A stretch of 64,000 nt of DNA from the NCBI GenBank assembly GCA_023052935.1, contig CM041292.1, positions 108,803,906-108,867,905 of the forward strand, written 5' to 3'. This document shows, piece after piece, positions 48,401 to 58,344 of this stretch. Each line of letters opens with the position of its first letter. Within the stretch, counting starts at the first letter, position 1. Position numbers and translations under genes: made by a program. The stretch is from Piezodorus guildinii (taxonomy: Eukaryota > Arthropoda > Insecta > Hemiptera > Pentatomidae). Below the pieces are notes generated by a model. The model made no database searches. It was given only the letters and a program-made list of their open reading frames with translations, and had not been told where the DNA came from.

Positions 48401-48637
48401 TCATTGATTGAACCTTAAGACTTTGGAAAATTTTCTTTTATCAACATTCAAGATTATCAGCAGTCCATATATGATGGAGTTAGGCATTAATCAACTATTT
48501 TATTACAGATATTTGATTTTTGCTTGGAACCATGTGAAATGAAAGAACTGAGTTCTATGGATAGGGGCAACAAAGGGAGGATGTATGGCTGTAATGTATG
48601 GGTTGGTACAAATAATCATCATGAGTACCCTTTTTAA
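34059..48637 (+). CDS. Aldo-keto reductase, 358 residues, 6 exons
   Basis: An NADPH-dependent oxidoreductase of the AKR superfamily (AKR1-like), reducing aldehydes and ketones. Its natural substrate is unknown. Exons: 34059-34250, 38265-38432, 40529-40702, 42881-43137, 46990-47146, 48509-48637; phases agree and the total is 1077 nt. Domains: LPVIGIGTWQ strand; catalytic Asp in GYRHIDTA, Tyr in VYGNEAEIG, Lys in FITSK, His in LYLIHYP; cofactor residues in SLGLSNFNSRQI, YAPLGNP and VSVIPKS; C-terminus IFDFCLEP then YPF. Length exceeds the usual 315-325 residues because of a basic N-terminal extension before GMCLPVIG. Start ATG 34059 is the first in frame; a later Met is in MCLPVIG. AATAAA follows the stop within about 30 nt. 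Introns are full of transposons. Confidence 0.92.
34565..35463 (+). mobile_element. Mariner transposon, internally deleted, complete ends
   Basis: An 899-bp element in intron 1 of the aldo-keto reductase gene. It has 29-bp perfect terminal inverted repeats beginning TTGGGTTGATGC, and TA duplications at 34563-34564 and 35464-35465. It is similar in protein to the cecropia/Hsmar1 type of mariner. The shortened coding frame inside makes it non-autonomous. Confidence 0.95.
34754..35386 (+). pseudogene. Mariner transposase with in-frame internal deletion
   Basis: Reading from the Met of MSKCDFRQIYFYEFKLG gives 210 codons. N-terminal helix-turn-helix: RSAAQTARNINEVWGQG, VQRWFQKFRRGD. After MAAELG it jumps to QKLQRLCPALMNRKGPI, losing about 120 residues relative to full transposases, among them the second DNA-binding helix end and the first catalytic Asp. 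The second Asp (LVHDNARPHV) and third Asp (SPDLSPTDFHFF) remain, as does the C-terminus GNYFD. No stop interrupts the frame. It could bind DNA but not transpose. Confidence 0.92.
35590..36060 (-). pseudogene. Jockey-like LINE ORF1 (gag) fragment
   Basis: The minus strand, in three alternating frames, reads: GFYCRSSINQTTEELEHKV; then NPLHPKTKFPLPIFFIDFE and NNQDVFKIEFL, like a pre-C2HC gag domain; then KCVKCAGPHLFSDCTKTRD, a zinc knuckle followed by PATFANGNGSHPANFKG. At least two frameshifts are present. No RT follows. Confidence 0.8.
36209..36997. repeat. 786-bp tandem repeat, unit 1
   Basis: Begins TACTTTCACTTACTATATATAG, includes a TG run (36343-36353), ACTCCCGGGCGGAAACGG and ACGCCCGAGAAGTGAC. 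It is about 90% like unit 2. Its open minus-strand segments (about 80 codons) show no known domain and are likely chance. The family is unknown to me. Confidence 0.9.
36998..37877. repeat. 786-bp tandem repeat, unit 2, with inverted end motif
   Basis: It starts with the same TACTTTCACTTACTATATATAG at about 37001. It ends at 37857-37875 with GGTAAGTGAAAGT, the inverse of the unit start (ACTTTCACTTAC), so the two-unit block may be one element with short inverted ends. Confidence 0.85.
38265..38432 (+). CDS. Aldo-keto reductase exon 2: catalytic Asp, Tyr and Lys
   Basis: 168 nt in phase 0 encoding VKSALCCAVAAGYRHIDTA, VYGNEAEIGDTLRYLF and ELFITSK. Acceptor is CTTGTAG; donor GTCAGC follows AAG. 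Confidence 0.93.
38600..39625 (+). pseudogene. LINE reverse transcriptase C-terminus with 3' tail
   Basis: 38600-38820 encodes a post-catalytic RT stretch (NLGITIDxTLSWKPHIAQI, LLPLSIRNLLVSALISPHF). 38816-39229 continues WLLPRISRQYFLGSYLYQII and ends RHAASLSSFESQFFQYLL. A TA run (39386-39445) interrupts the 3' UTR. The end carries AATAAAAATTATTTTC then a CTATTCTATTCTAA tail. It is 5'-truncated and lies in intron 2 of the aldo-keto reductase gene. Confidence 0.82.
39386..39445. repeat. (TA)n microsatellite
   Basis: About 60 bp of TA repeats inside the LINE 3' region, followed by TGTGTGTG. Confidence 0.95.
39950..40200 (+). mobile_element. Jockey-like LINE, 3' end fragment (family of 58345)
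   Basis: It shares ACTCCCACTCTAACCCACTAG, CCTCCGAGGTGTCTGAAAAG and GATGCCAATGGG blocks with 59740-59870 and 62640-62770, and ends in an A-rich tail near 40200. Confidence 0.85.
40529..40702 (+). CDS. Aldo-keto reductase exon 3: catalytic His
   Basis: 174 nt encoding LPNHAMNPELVKECVHKSL, LGLNYFDLYLIHYPVGM and LAIWK. The acceptor is TTTTAG and the donor is GTCATT. Confidence 0.92.
40996..42480. repeat. 786-bp repeat, unit 3, split by a LINE
   Basis: A third, more diverged unit starts TACTTTCACTTACC at 40997. It is interrupted after its TG run at about 41118 and resumes at about 41971 with GTGTGTGTGGTAACTCCTGGGCG. It ends near 42480 after the CCGTTGGAAAGCTA block. Confidence 0.88.
41119..41970 (-). 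pseudogene. R1-like LINE, 5'-truncated 3' end
   Basis: The minus strand encodes the end of an RT protein: VLLYAAPIWCRSFQ, RIARAFRTVSYDAVCIVAH, a tryptophan-rich LRIWQRRWDSS, and a C-terminal zinc segment CTPCPRLDETVEHAFFAC. The stop is at 41271-41273, followed by a 3' UTR ending in AATAAAAA at the TG run. It lacks everything before VLLYAA, but the part present is open (about 230 codons). It sits inside repeat unit 3, fusing with an open frame of that repeat at 41970. Confidence 0.9.
42881..43137 (+). CDS. Aldo-keto reductase exon 4: cofactor strand
   Basis: 257 nt encoding RIKSLGLSNFNSRQIRNII, PANLQIEMHLYCQQKEL and AVTAYAPLGNPNLDC. Met-His replaces the more usual Cys-His at QxExH. Acceptor is CCGTAG, donor GTAAGA. 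Confidence 0.93.
43860..44200 (+). pseudogene. LINE 3' end (RLRWAGHV type)
   Basis: It encodes RLRWAGHVVRMSEKEPVKR, then after a frameshift RRRPRLRWSDAVAQDARI and DWRATVLDRAVWQKLLEEV and KTHIGL before the stop. It ends with a TAATAATAATG tail. Located in the intron after aldo-keto reductase exon 4. Confidence 0.82.
44410..44640. other. Possible piggyBac-like end or MITE
   Basis: TTAACCCTTTGAGTGCTGAATACTCG at 44420 has the TTAA-CCC form of piggyBac-type ends, and the following 200 bp are GC-rich for the window (GCGCGCGACTGGCGCTGGCG). The opposite GGG-TTAA end was not found. Treat it as tentative. Confidence 0.3.
44930..46500 (+). pseudogene. LINE reverse transcriptase, nearly complete RT, 5'-truncated
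   Basis: From about 44960: PSKEEVEMAIGKLKRYKAAG, then shifted stretches resembling CNNYRGTSLLPVCYKIF. 45384-45734 holds YIDFKKAYDSIDRQKLYNI and LKQGDSVSPVLFNIALEHV. The catalytic YADD lies at about 45713 in a second frame (GYADDFVLLGED). 45831-46100 has FKYLGSMITRKNEIQEEI. 46117-46476 has ASRKLKWASKVVGLGEERIP and GRRKHRWADFVKADLG. A TATTATTATTATTATT tail ends it. It has at least four frame changes, so it is dead. Confidence 0.9.
46990..47146 (+). CDS. Aldo-keto reductase exon 5: VIPKS motif
   Basis: 157 nt encoding KKCPSQILLRYLIQLGGVSV and IPKSSCQANILRNID. It contains the NADPH 2'-phosphate-binding Lys-Ser. Donor is GTAAGT. Confidence 0.93.
47280..47345. repeat. Terminal fragment of the 786-bp repeat family, inverted
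   Basis: AATTTCACGATCCCAATACTTTCCC through GGTAAGTGATAG is the reverse complement of the start of units 1-3. It lies in the last intron of the aldo-keto reductase gene. Confidence 0.7.
48509..48637 (+). CDS. Aldo-keto reductase exon 6 and stop
   Basis: 129 nt encoding IFDFCLEPCEMKELSSMDRG and ending EYPF-stop at 48637. Acceptor is TATTACAG. AATAAA motifs occur at about 48659 and 48664. Confidence 0.92.
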   Translation: MFDFCLEPCEMKELSSMDRGNKGRMYGCNVWVGTNNHHEYPF

Positions 48638-49502
48638 TGTAAAATGGATGTGTTAAAAAAATAAAATAAATTGTATGTCTAATGAATTTTAGCTAGTTTG
48701 TTTAATGATTATAAGTACAGTACAATATGGAAGAAAAAAATAAATTTAGTACCAAATAATTCTTCTATTAATATGGAAGCAGATAGACAGTATGCAGCTT
48801 CATTCATCAGATGTATAAAGAAGTCAGCTTGAATTGTTAGACATTTTTTTTTTTCATGAAAATTTTGTGTGCCAATTTGAGTCACCACAATGCTATCAAC
48901 TCAATTATACTGACTGGATACAAGCTCTGCAACATCGCATTGTGTATCCTGAATTTCCCAGTGGCTTTGCCTCTCTTTGGACCAAATATTTTATTTAGAA
49001 CGTTATTCTCGAAAACCTTAAGGTATTGAAAACAAAATTACATATTGAAAAGTAAACTTAATTGATAGATATTATTCTATTGAACTCTTTTTCTTTGTCT
49101 AATTAATTACTGATTATAAATTAAATATATGCATGTCATTGATCAATTGATAAATTAACTTGTTCATTGTTATGATAACAATAATTGTTTCCTCTTTTAT
49201 TTAAAGCCCTTGGCCTTTTTTTAGAAATTCAAAGATAATTTTAACCGCTTAATATTTAAAAAAAATAAATAAGGCTATTGAAGAAAGGTTCAGTTAATAA
49301 AATTTATTAAAACATAAGGCTTTAACCAATGTTACAGCAGCTTTGAATATAAGGTCAGAATGAATTTAGAGAAATAGGATTGATGAATATATGGTATTAG
49401 GGAAAAAGAATATGTTCAGACAGATAGGTATTGTAGAGGATTGAACTAGCAAAATGTTTTACAAATAGTTGAAGCTACCTTACCTTATAGTACAATTGGT
49501 AG

Positions 49503-49783
49503 ATTGTTTACTTATTTAACGACACTTTATGCTTCTATGGCTAATTGGACGATGCTACAGTGGGAGTCCTAAATTCCAATCCAGGTTTTATTAGGATAGA
49601 GATCTTTAACGAGTATCTGACATCGCACAGGCTCGGGACCACCTTTTAATGTCCCCTCCAAAGGACGGCATAACTAAGGATTTTTTACTCCCATTAAAAA
49701 ATCCTAGGACCACCTGCGGGTTTAAACCCGTGACCTTTAGCATGGGAGGCTGTTATGCTAGCCACCCAGCTACAAGAGATCCC
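49503..49783 (-). mobile_element. SINE family A, full length with target duplication
   Basis: Minus-strand SINE with the best-preserved tRNA-like head (TTGTAGCTGGGTGGCTAGC and GTCACGGGTTTAAACCCG) and a tail TTAAATAAGTAAAC. It is flanked by TACAATTGGTAG at 49491-49502 and 49784-49795. It is intergenic. Confidence 0.92.
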
Positions 49784-49799
49784 TACAATTGGTAGTATA

Positions 49800-52700
49800 T
49801 CTTTTTGAAAAAAAAGTTTCAGATTAAATTTATTTTTGGCAAGTCCAATTGTTCAATTGCTAATCATTGCTTAGTGGACCATGTACTGAAATTACAACTC
49901 TATCTTCTACTTTTTTTTTTTTAGAAAAAATTATTTTTTTCTCGGGCTAGGTCCCTTGAGAATAATGCTTATGAACAAAAATAAAATATTTCATTTACCA
50001 CATTAATGAATCTTGTGATAATAAAGATTTATGGGTCAATAATGTATTGTATCTGGAATATGTTTGGTCAAGACAAAAAACTAAATATTTCTTATGAATG
50101 TAATTATATTTGGACAGTAAAGCCATACAGAATATTTGGCACAAATGATAATGTTTTTAAAATATATTTGGTCAAATAAATCATTAAATTTAATTTTCAA
50201 CTACATAAAAAGTACTCACATGTAATTAAAGACGAACCACATTTTTATGAATTTATTTAAATCATAAGGAGCTAAACAATTTTTATTCTAATTTTAATGT
50301 TTAATTGTTTGTTCAAATAGTATTTCTTCTTATAAAGCTATTAAAATAGTATATATACTTTATTAAAATTTAAGTTATATTAACAATCATCATGTTTTAA
50401 AAGTGTGTTATTGCTATTAAACCTTATGAACATATAGTGTTGGGATGGAATCTAAAACTTTTTTTTAAACTCGAACAATTAGATTATTACCTTAAGGGTG
50501 TTAATATTTTTTAATTGGATCCAATGAAGCATGTTTTTTTTTTGTTTCTGAAATAGTGCTCCTCCTTTGCTGTTTAACTCCTCATGGTTACATTCAGTTC
50601 CGCCGAATCACAAAATACTGTATCAAAACTATTGACTATTTACAAAGCTACATAAAAAATGAACAAAACATATTCTTTAAGTAGTGTTTAAACATTTATC
50701 GCAAATAACAATCAATCCTCATTATAAATTACATACTTCAAGCAGATGAAAGACAATGATTGGATCCTTAGCTTTCCAATTCTCTTTGCTCTTACTTCTT
50801 CTCATTAACAACCAGTTTTATTTGACAGAATTCTTTTAGGTAGAGGACCACACACATCTATACAATTATTTAATACAAATTTTAGTCATAAGTTTTCATA
50901 TAAAACAACATCTTTATATACAACAATTTATAAAATATATATGTAGGTATAAATTTTGTAAATAAAGCTACATCTAAATTAACTCGAGAGATCCATGTAC
51001 TACAGGTGCTGTAAATAGGAAACATCTATAAACAACATATACAACTTTTAATCGATACGAATTCCTAAATACCAGAATTATAAAACACACTGTTATGCAA
51101 TTATTTGTGAGACAAGGAATTGTCTGGACTAGCTATGTTACAAAACCGATATGTTCCACTTCAAATGTAGGATGATATAAGTGTTGGCAGATTTATCTAT
51201 ACGAATAATCAATACTCCTATTGGTGTATAACAAAAGTTACATGTTCTAACAATGTGCTGGTCATTATTTTTCATCTCTATATTTAATGTGTAGTAGCAA
51301 TAAACAAACTTCAGATACAAAATTTTCTCAACAAAATAGATTAGGCTAAATGACACATACATATACCCCTGTGGCAATATGTAAATTATTTTTTAATAAA
51401 CAAGGAGTAGCCATAAAAAAACACCAACAAATAGAGTAATAAAAGTGTTTAAGCGGTTTCCTTCCTTTAGCAAGTAGATATATTTCTCCTTTCTGATACT
51501 TACTTAGCTTTACCTGAACTGTACAATAATCAGAGTAAAGCTCTAAATAATTGTTTTAAACATCCTCATTTTCTGTTTCTATAGCTTCCATTACCTCAAA
51601 TATTCATTTGAACTTGGTTAAAAGTTATCTGGTGTGTAGAGTTGTTTTAATCTAAAATCTCATGGTTGCCTTTAAAAATCTTTTAACTGACTATGTAAGT
51701 ATGTCTTAGTATTGTCCAGTTGAAGGATCCATGACATATTCTCTAATTTAGGTTTTTATAAAGATTAAACAGAATTTCAATCTATCACCACTTTAAATTT
51801 ATGTATAATTTAAGCGAGAGTATTTAGGATGTTTGCCATCTGTTCCTTGTAGTTTTTGAACTACATAACAGGTGGTACAATCATCTCCATATTCCTGTTC
51901 TGACAAAAAACTTATTTATTTGACGGTTCATAATTTTTTTACAAGAAATTCAAATTGACCTGTTGCTTTGCTCAAACAAAATTTTTTCTAAGAGATAAAA
52001 ATGAATGGTTCATTATAAAAAAAAGAACATGGACTAAATAAATAGCTAAAACCCTTGTCAATAATTGAACAGTTAAGGTAAAGATGAATTTTCATAAGGA
52101 TGACCTGATAGTGGAGGGCACTATGAGTAACGATAAATGGGGAGATAAGAGCATCAAAAACAATTTTCAATGGAAGCCAGCATAGAGCAAATTGACCATG
52201 ATGAGCTTCGGACGAAAGCAAAGATTCTAAGAAGGTAGCTTTTGTTGTTTTTATGTCAGCTCTAATTGTCCCTTTGCTCTTCCACCAATAGAGCTGATTT
52301 TTTCTCTATATAATGAACTGGCAATCTGTCTTTTGTAAAGAATTTTATATTTGTATTACATATTTCAAGAAACGTCTGTACTACATAATTTTAAAGAGTA
52401 TATTAATACAACTAATTCTTATTGTTTTCCTTTAATATTCTTCTCCTAGAGTTGGGGAAAGAAAGAACTTACTACACAAATTAATAGGAAATGGATTACA
52501 TAGGAGAGGGAGAGAAGAACTTGTGAGAACAACTGAAGATAAATAAAGAGTGAATACGAGTAGTAGTTAATGGGACGTAGTAAGTGCTATATTATGCAGT
52601 GGGAACTCTTTCTTTGTTCTCTGACTATGAGCAAATACTGTTTGTATCCCTCTCCACTATGCAGTTATCCTAATTCTGTGCAGGATATGACCATTTTTTC

Positions 52701-55380
52701 GGAGTATAATCAAACTATGAAGTCCTCTCTATAAGCTAATGTTGTAAGAAGAGTAGATATATTAAAATATTTCTTCTTAAATAGGTATTTCTTTTTAAAT
52801 CATTCTAAAAAATAAACATGTACTAGCTATGATATATTGTAAGTGTCAGACCATAAGACTGAAGGATGGTATGAAATCTAAGGCTGTTCTAATTCTCATA
52901 AAAGCTAAGATATATATATTTTATACATTCTGAAAACATTATTTCTGTTATAAATTTAAGTGTTGATATAACTAGTGTAAGGTCCAACAATAATATCAGT
53001 TTACGATTAAGAAACATTGCTACCTATACAATGGTTTTAATAATTTACTCATCTACTCAATGATATTCCACATTACAATTTGAAAACATTATTATATGAA
53101 AACTTTAAATTTTATCATTTAAAAATTTGTGATCAGATATAAATAGTTAAAATACAAATGAGTAACTTTACAGTTGCTTTTTCCACATTAAAATTGTTTT
53201 ATTTTTTATTACAAACTTTATAATCATACACACATACACATATTTATGTACTTCTATTGTGAAATGGATTAATTATTTGATCCTATACATAATATAATAA
53301 ATAATTAATTGGTTTTGGATCATGTAGTAATAAAAATTATTTATTAGTTGACTAGAATTTCAGTTAAAAATGAAAGTATAGCAGGAGACATCCAACTTAG
53401 TGCTTCATAGCATTGTTCTCTCCGTAGAGTGGGCCAGCATATTGACTACATTATAGAGTGGATATTGTGATAATGTACATACTTAAATTATCACAACTGA
53501 GATTTTCATGTGAAGTGGAAATAATGACAAATACAATTTTGAAACCATATGATCCAAATCTAACAAAATAAGTTCTAAGATTTTCATTATACTTTTCATT
53601 GTTCAGTAAAATTAGATTTTTCTCATTATTTTTGGTATTACTTGTTTGGCTGTTAAATAAAAAGAAAATTGATACACTCTGTCGAAGATATGTCATTCGA
53701 AAAACACTTTAACACTATATTTTGTATAGCTTATGCTTATAATTCATGGAGATTTATGATTATAACCTCTCTATGGTGGATACCTAGTTTTATTAAATCC
53801 TGGTCAGAAATTAAATTTAATGTAGGTAACATATGTTCTTCAATCAGGACCATATGTACCAAAAAACCAGGAGTATTCCATCTTTTTCCTTCTGGAGACA
53901 CATTTACAGTTTATCAGTCACCAGAACTCTATATTTATTTATTTTGTTTGTAGTTTTAGTTTAATGATAATTAAATTATATTTAACTAATTATATTAGCA
54001 TATAAAAGATAAAGCTCAAATCTTAATATAAAATAAATAAAATTAATTACACAATAGTTAACAGTTAATAACACATTAAAATTGTTTAACAAGATGAAAA
54101 AAATCTTCATAGGAAATATGAATGTCGGTTTTGCATTTCATTATACATTGCTTTGTAATTTGTAGAATGTGATAATGATCTTATAATTTTATATAAAATC
54201 ATGAGATCATGGTGAAAACTAATTTGAACAATGAAATTATTTAATATGCAATCATATCACTTGGTATTAGATATGTAAAACTCTGTCATTAGAAGTATTA
54301 CTGTTAAAAATTAAAATTAAATATGTAACATTAATGTATAATAGACTAATAAAAAAAGGTTACTAATCAGATACTTATATACTATTACCACATTTACATA
54401 ATTAGGAAATCATATATTTCTAAATACTTTTGACAATTCTGACCTTTTTAAAAATTATATTTATGTAAAAAAGTCTAAAATGAAATTATTATTGTTCTGA
54501 ATTTTATTTTTGGCTTTTATTTACCATCCTTCTGACATAAACAAGTGAGTAATAACTTTTTGAAAAAAAAATAATAAAGTATGAGATTCTTAATAAATTC
54601 TGAATACTTTTGAAAATATCTGTAAGTCTTATTGATGTCTGCGTTTTATGTTATTTTTTGTTTGGATAAGAAGTGGAATTAATTATTATTATCATTGTTC
54701 AATATACATTTATGACAAAGTAATTTTCATCCACATTTCTACAGGCTACCTATATTACAATCCAAAAAATTTAAAATTATAAAAATTATCTCTGTGTTCT
54801 TCACAACTTTATCTTTAAATCTTTGAAATTAAGAAAAGTTTTGATTTATAAATGACTGATATATTTTCTAATCTATTGCCATGGTAGATGATATGAATCA
54901 TATTACATTGAATTCGCTCATATATATGTATATTTGGAATATGTTGATTTGATTGTTCGCAGAAAACAAAACAAAAATACTTTTATATTTCATAACCTTC
55001 AGCAAAAATCTGATGTTTGTACAAAAAAAAATCTTTTATATTTTATGATAATGATCATAAATTATATTAGAACTTTGTCATGAACAAATTAAACAAAGCT
55101 ATGTAATAAAAAATCCTAAAACACTTTGAGATATACTAAAGAAAAAGGAGAGTGTGGTAAACCAACTTATTTTTAGTAATTAGATATAATGAAGTGTACT
55201 TGAAATCTAATACACATATTCACTTCTATTTTAACTGTACTATAATTTATATAATTGCAGATTCCGTCTTTTGGATATACTGTATTGTATTGAAACATAT
55301 GTTAAATTAGTGAATCAATAAGTAAATGAACAAGTGAGAATTATAATGTAATATTAAAATACATCCATATTTTTCCTCAA
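49800..55380. other. AT-rich intergenic spacer, no recognised gene
   Basis: Open frames here are short and low-complexity and I see no domain or splice structure. Part of the right side could be 3' UTR of the minus-strand KChIP gene, but no transcript end can be placed. Confidence 0.6.
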
Positions 55381-55399
55381 GTTGTTATTTTCAACTGAC

Positions 55400-55865
55400 T
55401 GTTTCACACCATAGGAAGTGTCTCCTGTTAAACTCTTATCCCGTTGGCTCTCACATATGGAAAGAAATCCTAGAACTTCACAAGCATGGATGAGAAGGAG
55501 ATTCTGGTTTTTGGAAAGGAAGATTCTCTTTTGTATATTTGTACCTGTCAAGATTAGGGAGGGCTGGAAGAGAATAGGGAGCAAAGAAATCTTTATGGGA
55601 AGATGAACATGATGGGATTTATGAAATTAGTCAGACTTCATTGGGCAGGACTTGTCTTCTGGATGTCAGAAGAAGCAATTACAAAAAAGTTATTGTATGG
55701 AAGACTCCTGAGAACAAGAGGAAGAGACCAATCATGACTTAAATGAAAGGATGCTGAGGTCCAGGATGCTCAACACCAACAACTGTTGAGCGCCAGCACA
55801 AAATAGAGGAACCTGGTGAGGGCTTGTTGAGGAGGCCTAGGACCACATTGGTCTGTAGAGCCATG
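55400..55865 (+). pseudogene. LINE fragment (ERKILxxIFxPV type), decayed
   Basis: 55450-55604 encodes WMRRRFWFLERKILFCIFVP and WKRIGSKEIFMG, a LINE C-terminal signature. 55615-55865 gives KLVRLHWAGLVFWMSEEAI and, in shifted frames, the remains of a K-x-H-x-GL ending. It is heavily mutated and related to the LINE ends at 43860 and 46117. Confidence 0.7.
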
Positions 55866-56984
55866 GAGTTAGTTAGCTATTTTCTCAAAAATCCAAAGTC
55901 TGCGTATTTTACAAAGCTGTCTATTAAACATAAGTTTTTAATCTTATAGGTTTCTGGAATATCCACCAAGGAAAATTTCTTACTTATAAATTATATGTAT
56001 ATGTATGTATGGATTGTAAAAACTTGACAATCTTTTCAAATTTCTTGTTCTTATGAGTCAATCATAAAGGTATTTTCACAATAATTTATTCTACAGAAAT
56101 ATTTTTATAATGTTAAGTAATTTATATGCAATAAACACCCCTGATATTAATATTTACAGTATGTATTTTTTATACAGATAGCTGTTTTAAAAAATACATA
56201 TGATTGCTTATACTAAGTACTCCAAATTCTTCATCTTCTTTAAACAAATTTTATATTGAGTAACAGTTATAGAAGAGAATTAGTAATAAATTAATTACAT
56301 AAAACTACTTTAACACAATTTTTGGTTTCCAGTTTTCAAAATTATTTTTTGAGGATGATCTGATTATATTAAAACTATGATATAATTAATGATATCTTAT
56401 ATAGTATTAACATATTAACAGTTGAAATATTAGAGAGAAATGAAAAATAATTTATTTTCTTATGCTAATTGAGAACTGGCCATATTTCTGCTTGTTACTT
56501 AATTATTAACTTTTTTAAAAGCAATATCGGCAGTAACATGGCATAAATAACTAAGTCCCCATGAAAAATTTTCCAATTTAAACTAAAAATATTGACGAAT
56601 GTTGTTATATCAAAGTTCTTTCCAAATTATTTATATGCATTTTATGTCAATGATTTTTTATTAACAATTGCATTCTTGTGCTGATGGCTTCAACAAGATT
56701 TTATGTAATTTTAATGTAACATGTGAGTGAATATGGGTCAGGGTTTCATATGAGGTTGAATATTCTCTTTCATTAAACCATGAGTAAAAATGTACAATGC
56801 ATTGTAGGTTCGCATATGAGAAAAATTAAGTTATTTAGTATTTAAATCATCTCTGAGGAATCATCTATGACTTAAAGGCAAGGTTGCCTGTGAAGTGAAG
56901 TAAATTCACTGAGAACACCTAGACCTGCAAATCACTGAAGTGATACATTGTGCCTGATCACCAGGCCATTCTGATGTAGTTCCA

Positions 56985-57095
56985 TCACAGGACTGTGTCT
57001 AAAGTCTCAAGGGATTGGAGGATCTGTTCATTTTTCGAACACCATTCCACCAGTTCATCAATTGTTACAACGCCATCTTTGTTCGTATCAATTTG
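56985..57095 (-). CDS. KChIP last coding exon: EF4 and C-terminus
   Basis: 111 nt encoding QIDTNKDGVVTIDELVEWC, then SKNEQILQSLETLDTVL and TGA. The acceptor is TTTACAG. A possible AATAAA lies about 320 nt beyond. Confidence 0.92.
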   Translation of the reverse strand, partial: QIDTNKDGVVTIDELVEWCSKNEQILQSLETLDTVL

Positions 57096-58090
57096 CTGTA
57101 AAAGAAATTGTTAATTAATATTAAGAAAGTTATAAATTACTAGAACATTTAAAACCTTTATAAATTATTAATTCTTATTAAAAACTATTTCAAAATTAAT
57201 AATTAAATACTGATATTTAAGTGATCCTTAAAGGCCGGTTCAAAAATTAAAATCTTAGTTTTATATAATATACTAATTGATTTGTAAATAATATAACAGG
57301 AGAGTCATAGAGTGGAGTCAGCTGTCCAGGATAGGAGGTGTTTGTGGTAGGTCCCCAGTTGGAATCCTCAGTACTAACCACTGTAGGAAAGGACAGGGTT
57401 AAGAATATAAATATTTTTAATGTTAGAATTATTTTAATTTCTAATGTTATTTCATTAATCAATTAGTTCATGGATATTTCAATGAGTACTCTAGTGGAAA
57501 GACCTTTTATAGTGCAGTATTATAAGGTGAGTTGGTTAGAAATGGGGATGTTTTATTTCTGTCTGTGATATTATATGCTATTATGTCAGTTAAAAGATGT
57601 TCAGTCTGTGATATTATATTAACTGACTATGTGATCTAAACATGCAGTCCTGTTTTTTCAGATTCATACCTTATTAGACCAAGAATTATTTTGATAGAGA
57701 CAAACTAAATAGTTTTCTCTTTTTTTTTTAAAGAATATTTTTTCAGTTTGATATAGTATTTATATAAAATTCACAGATAAATGTTTTTTGTTTGTTAGCT
57801 TTTATTTGACAAATATTACATTACCAATGATATACATATATATCCATAGTAAGAAGAAAATATTAAAGACTGCTTACATGAAAAATTTTTTCAACGTGCT
57901 CTTTGGCAGAATGTTCTTCTACCACAGGCTGGGTGGAACGGCCAAGCATGTCATAGATGGAACATACCACCTCCAGCATCTCCTTTTTGGTGATCAGCCC
58001 ATCCCCATTCAGATCATATAGACCGAAAACCCACTGAAGCTTTTCTTCCACACTTCCTCGTGATACTTTGCTCAAAATACATAAAAAATC
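56985..58090 (-). CDS. Kv-channel-interacting protein (KChIP), last two exons
   Basis: A neuronal calcium-sensor-family EF-hand protein that binds the N-terminus of Kv4 channels at the plasma membrane and tunes their gating. Exons 58090-57878 (71 codons) and 57095-56985 (36 codons plus TGA) join in phase 0. EF3 is LYDLNGDGLITKKEM, EF4 is DTNKDGVVTIDEL, with canonical Ca-binding Asp/Asn/Glu positions. The exon begins DFLCILSKVSRGSVEEKLQW (the KChIP SxxxRGxVxEKL region) and ends SLETLDTVL, the KChIP C-terminus form. Upstream exons are not seen and are probably right of base 64000. Could be called CG5890-like in flies; the exact paralog is not resolvable. Confidence 0.92.
57878..58090 (-). CDS. 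KChIP penultimate exon: EF3
   Basis: 213 nt, phase 0 at both ends. It encodes EEKLQWVFGLYDLNGDGLI then EMLEVVCSIYDMLG and KEHVEKIFH. Acceptor is TTCCAG, donor GTAAGC. Confidence 0.93.
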
Positions 58091-58344
58091 CTGGAACAAA
58101 ATGTATACTTATGTTAATTATAGAGCTTTATTTCAATTAATTAAAAATATGTGTCTAAAACACATCATTAGGCTAATGAGTAGAAGTTTGTACCATTTAG
58201 TTATGACAGTTTATTTTTTTTTTTCATGGTTATTTTGGAAAACATACCTTTTTTCAAAATAAGCCAATTGATTAATATCTGTTTAAATTTAGGTTGTTTA
58301 CCTCAAATGTACATTTTGGATCAATATTTAGTTAGTTTTGTAAT

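Noticed and set aside
52000..54000. Several 75-95 codon frames
   Set aside because: AT-rich, low complexity, no splice or domain support.
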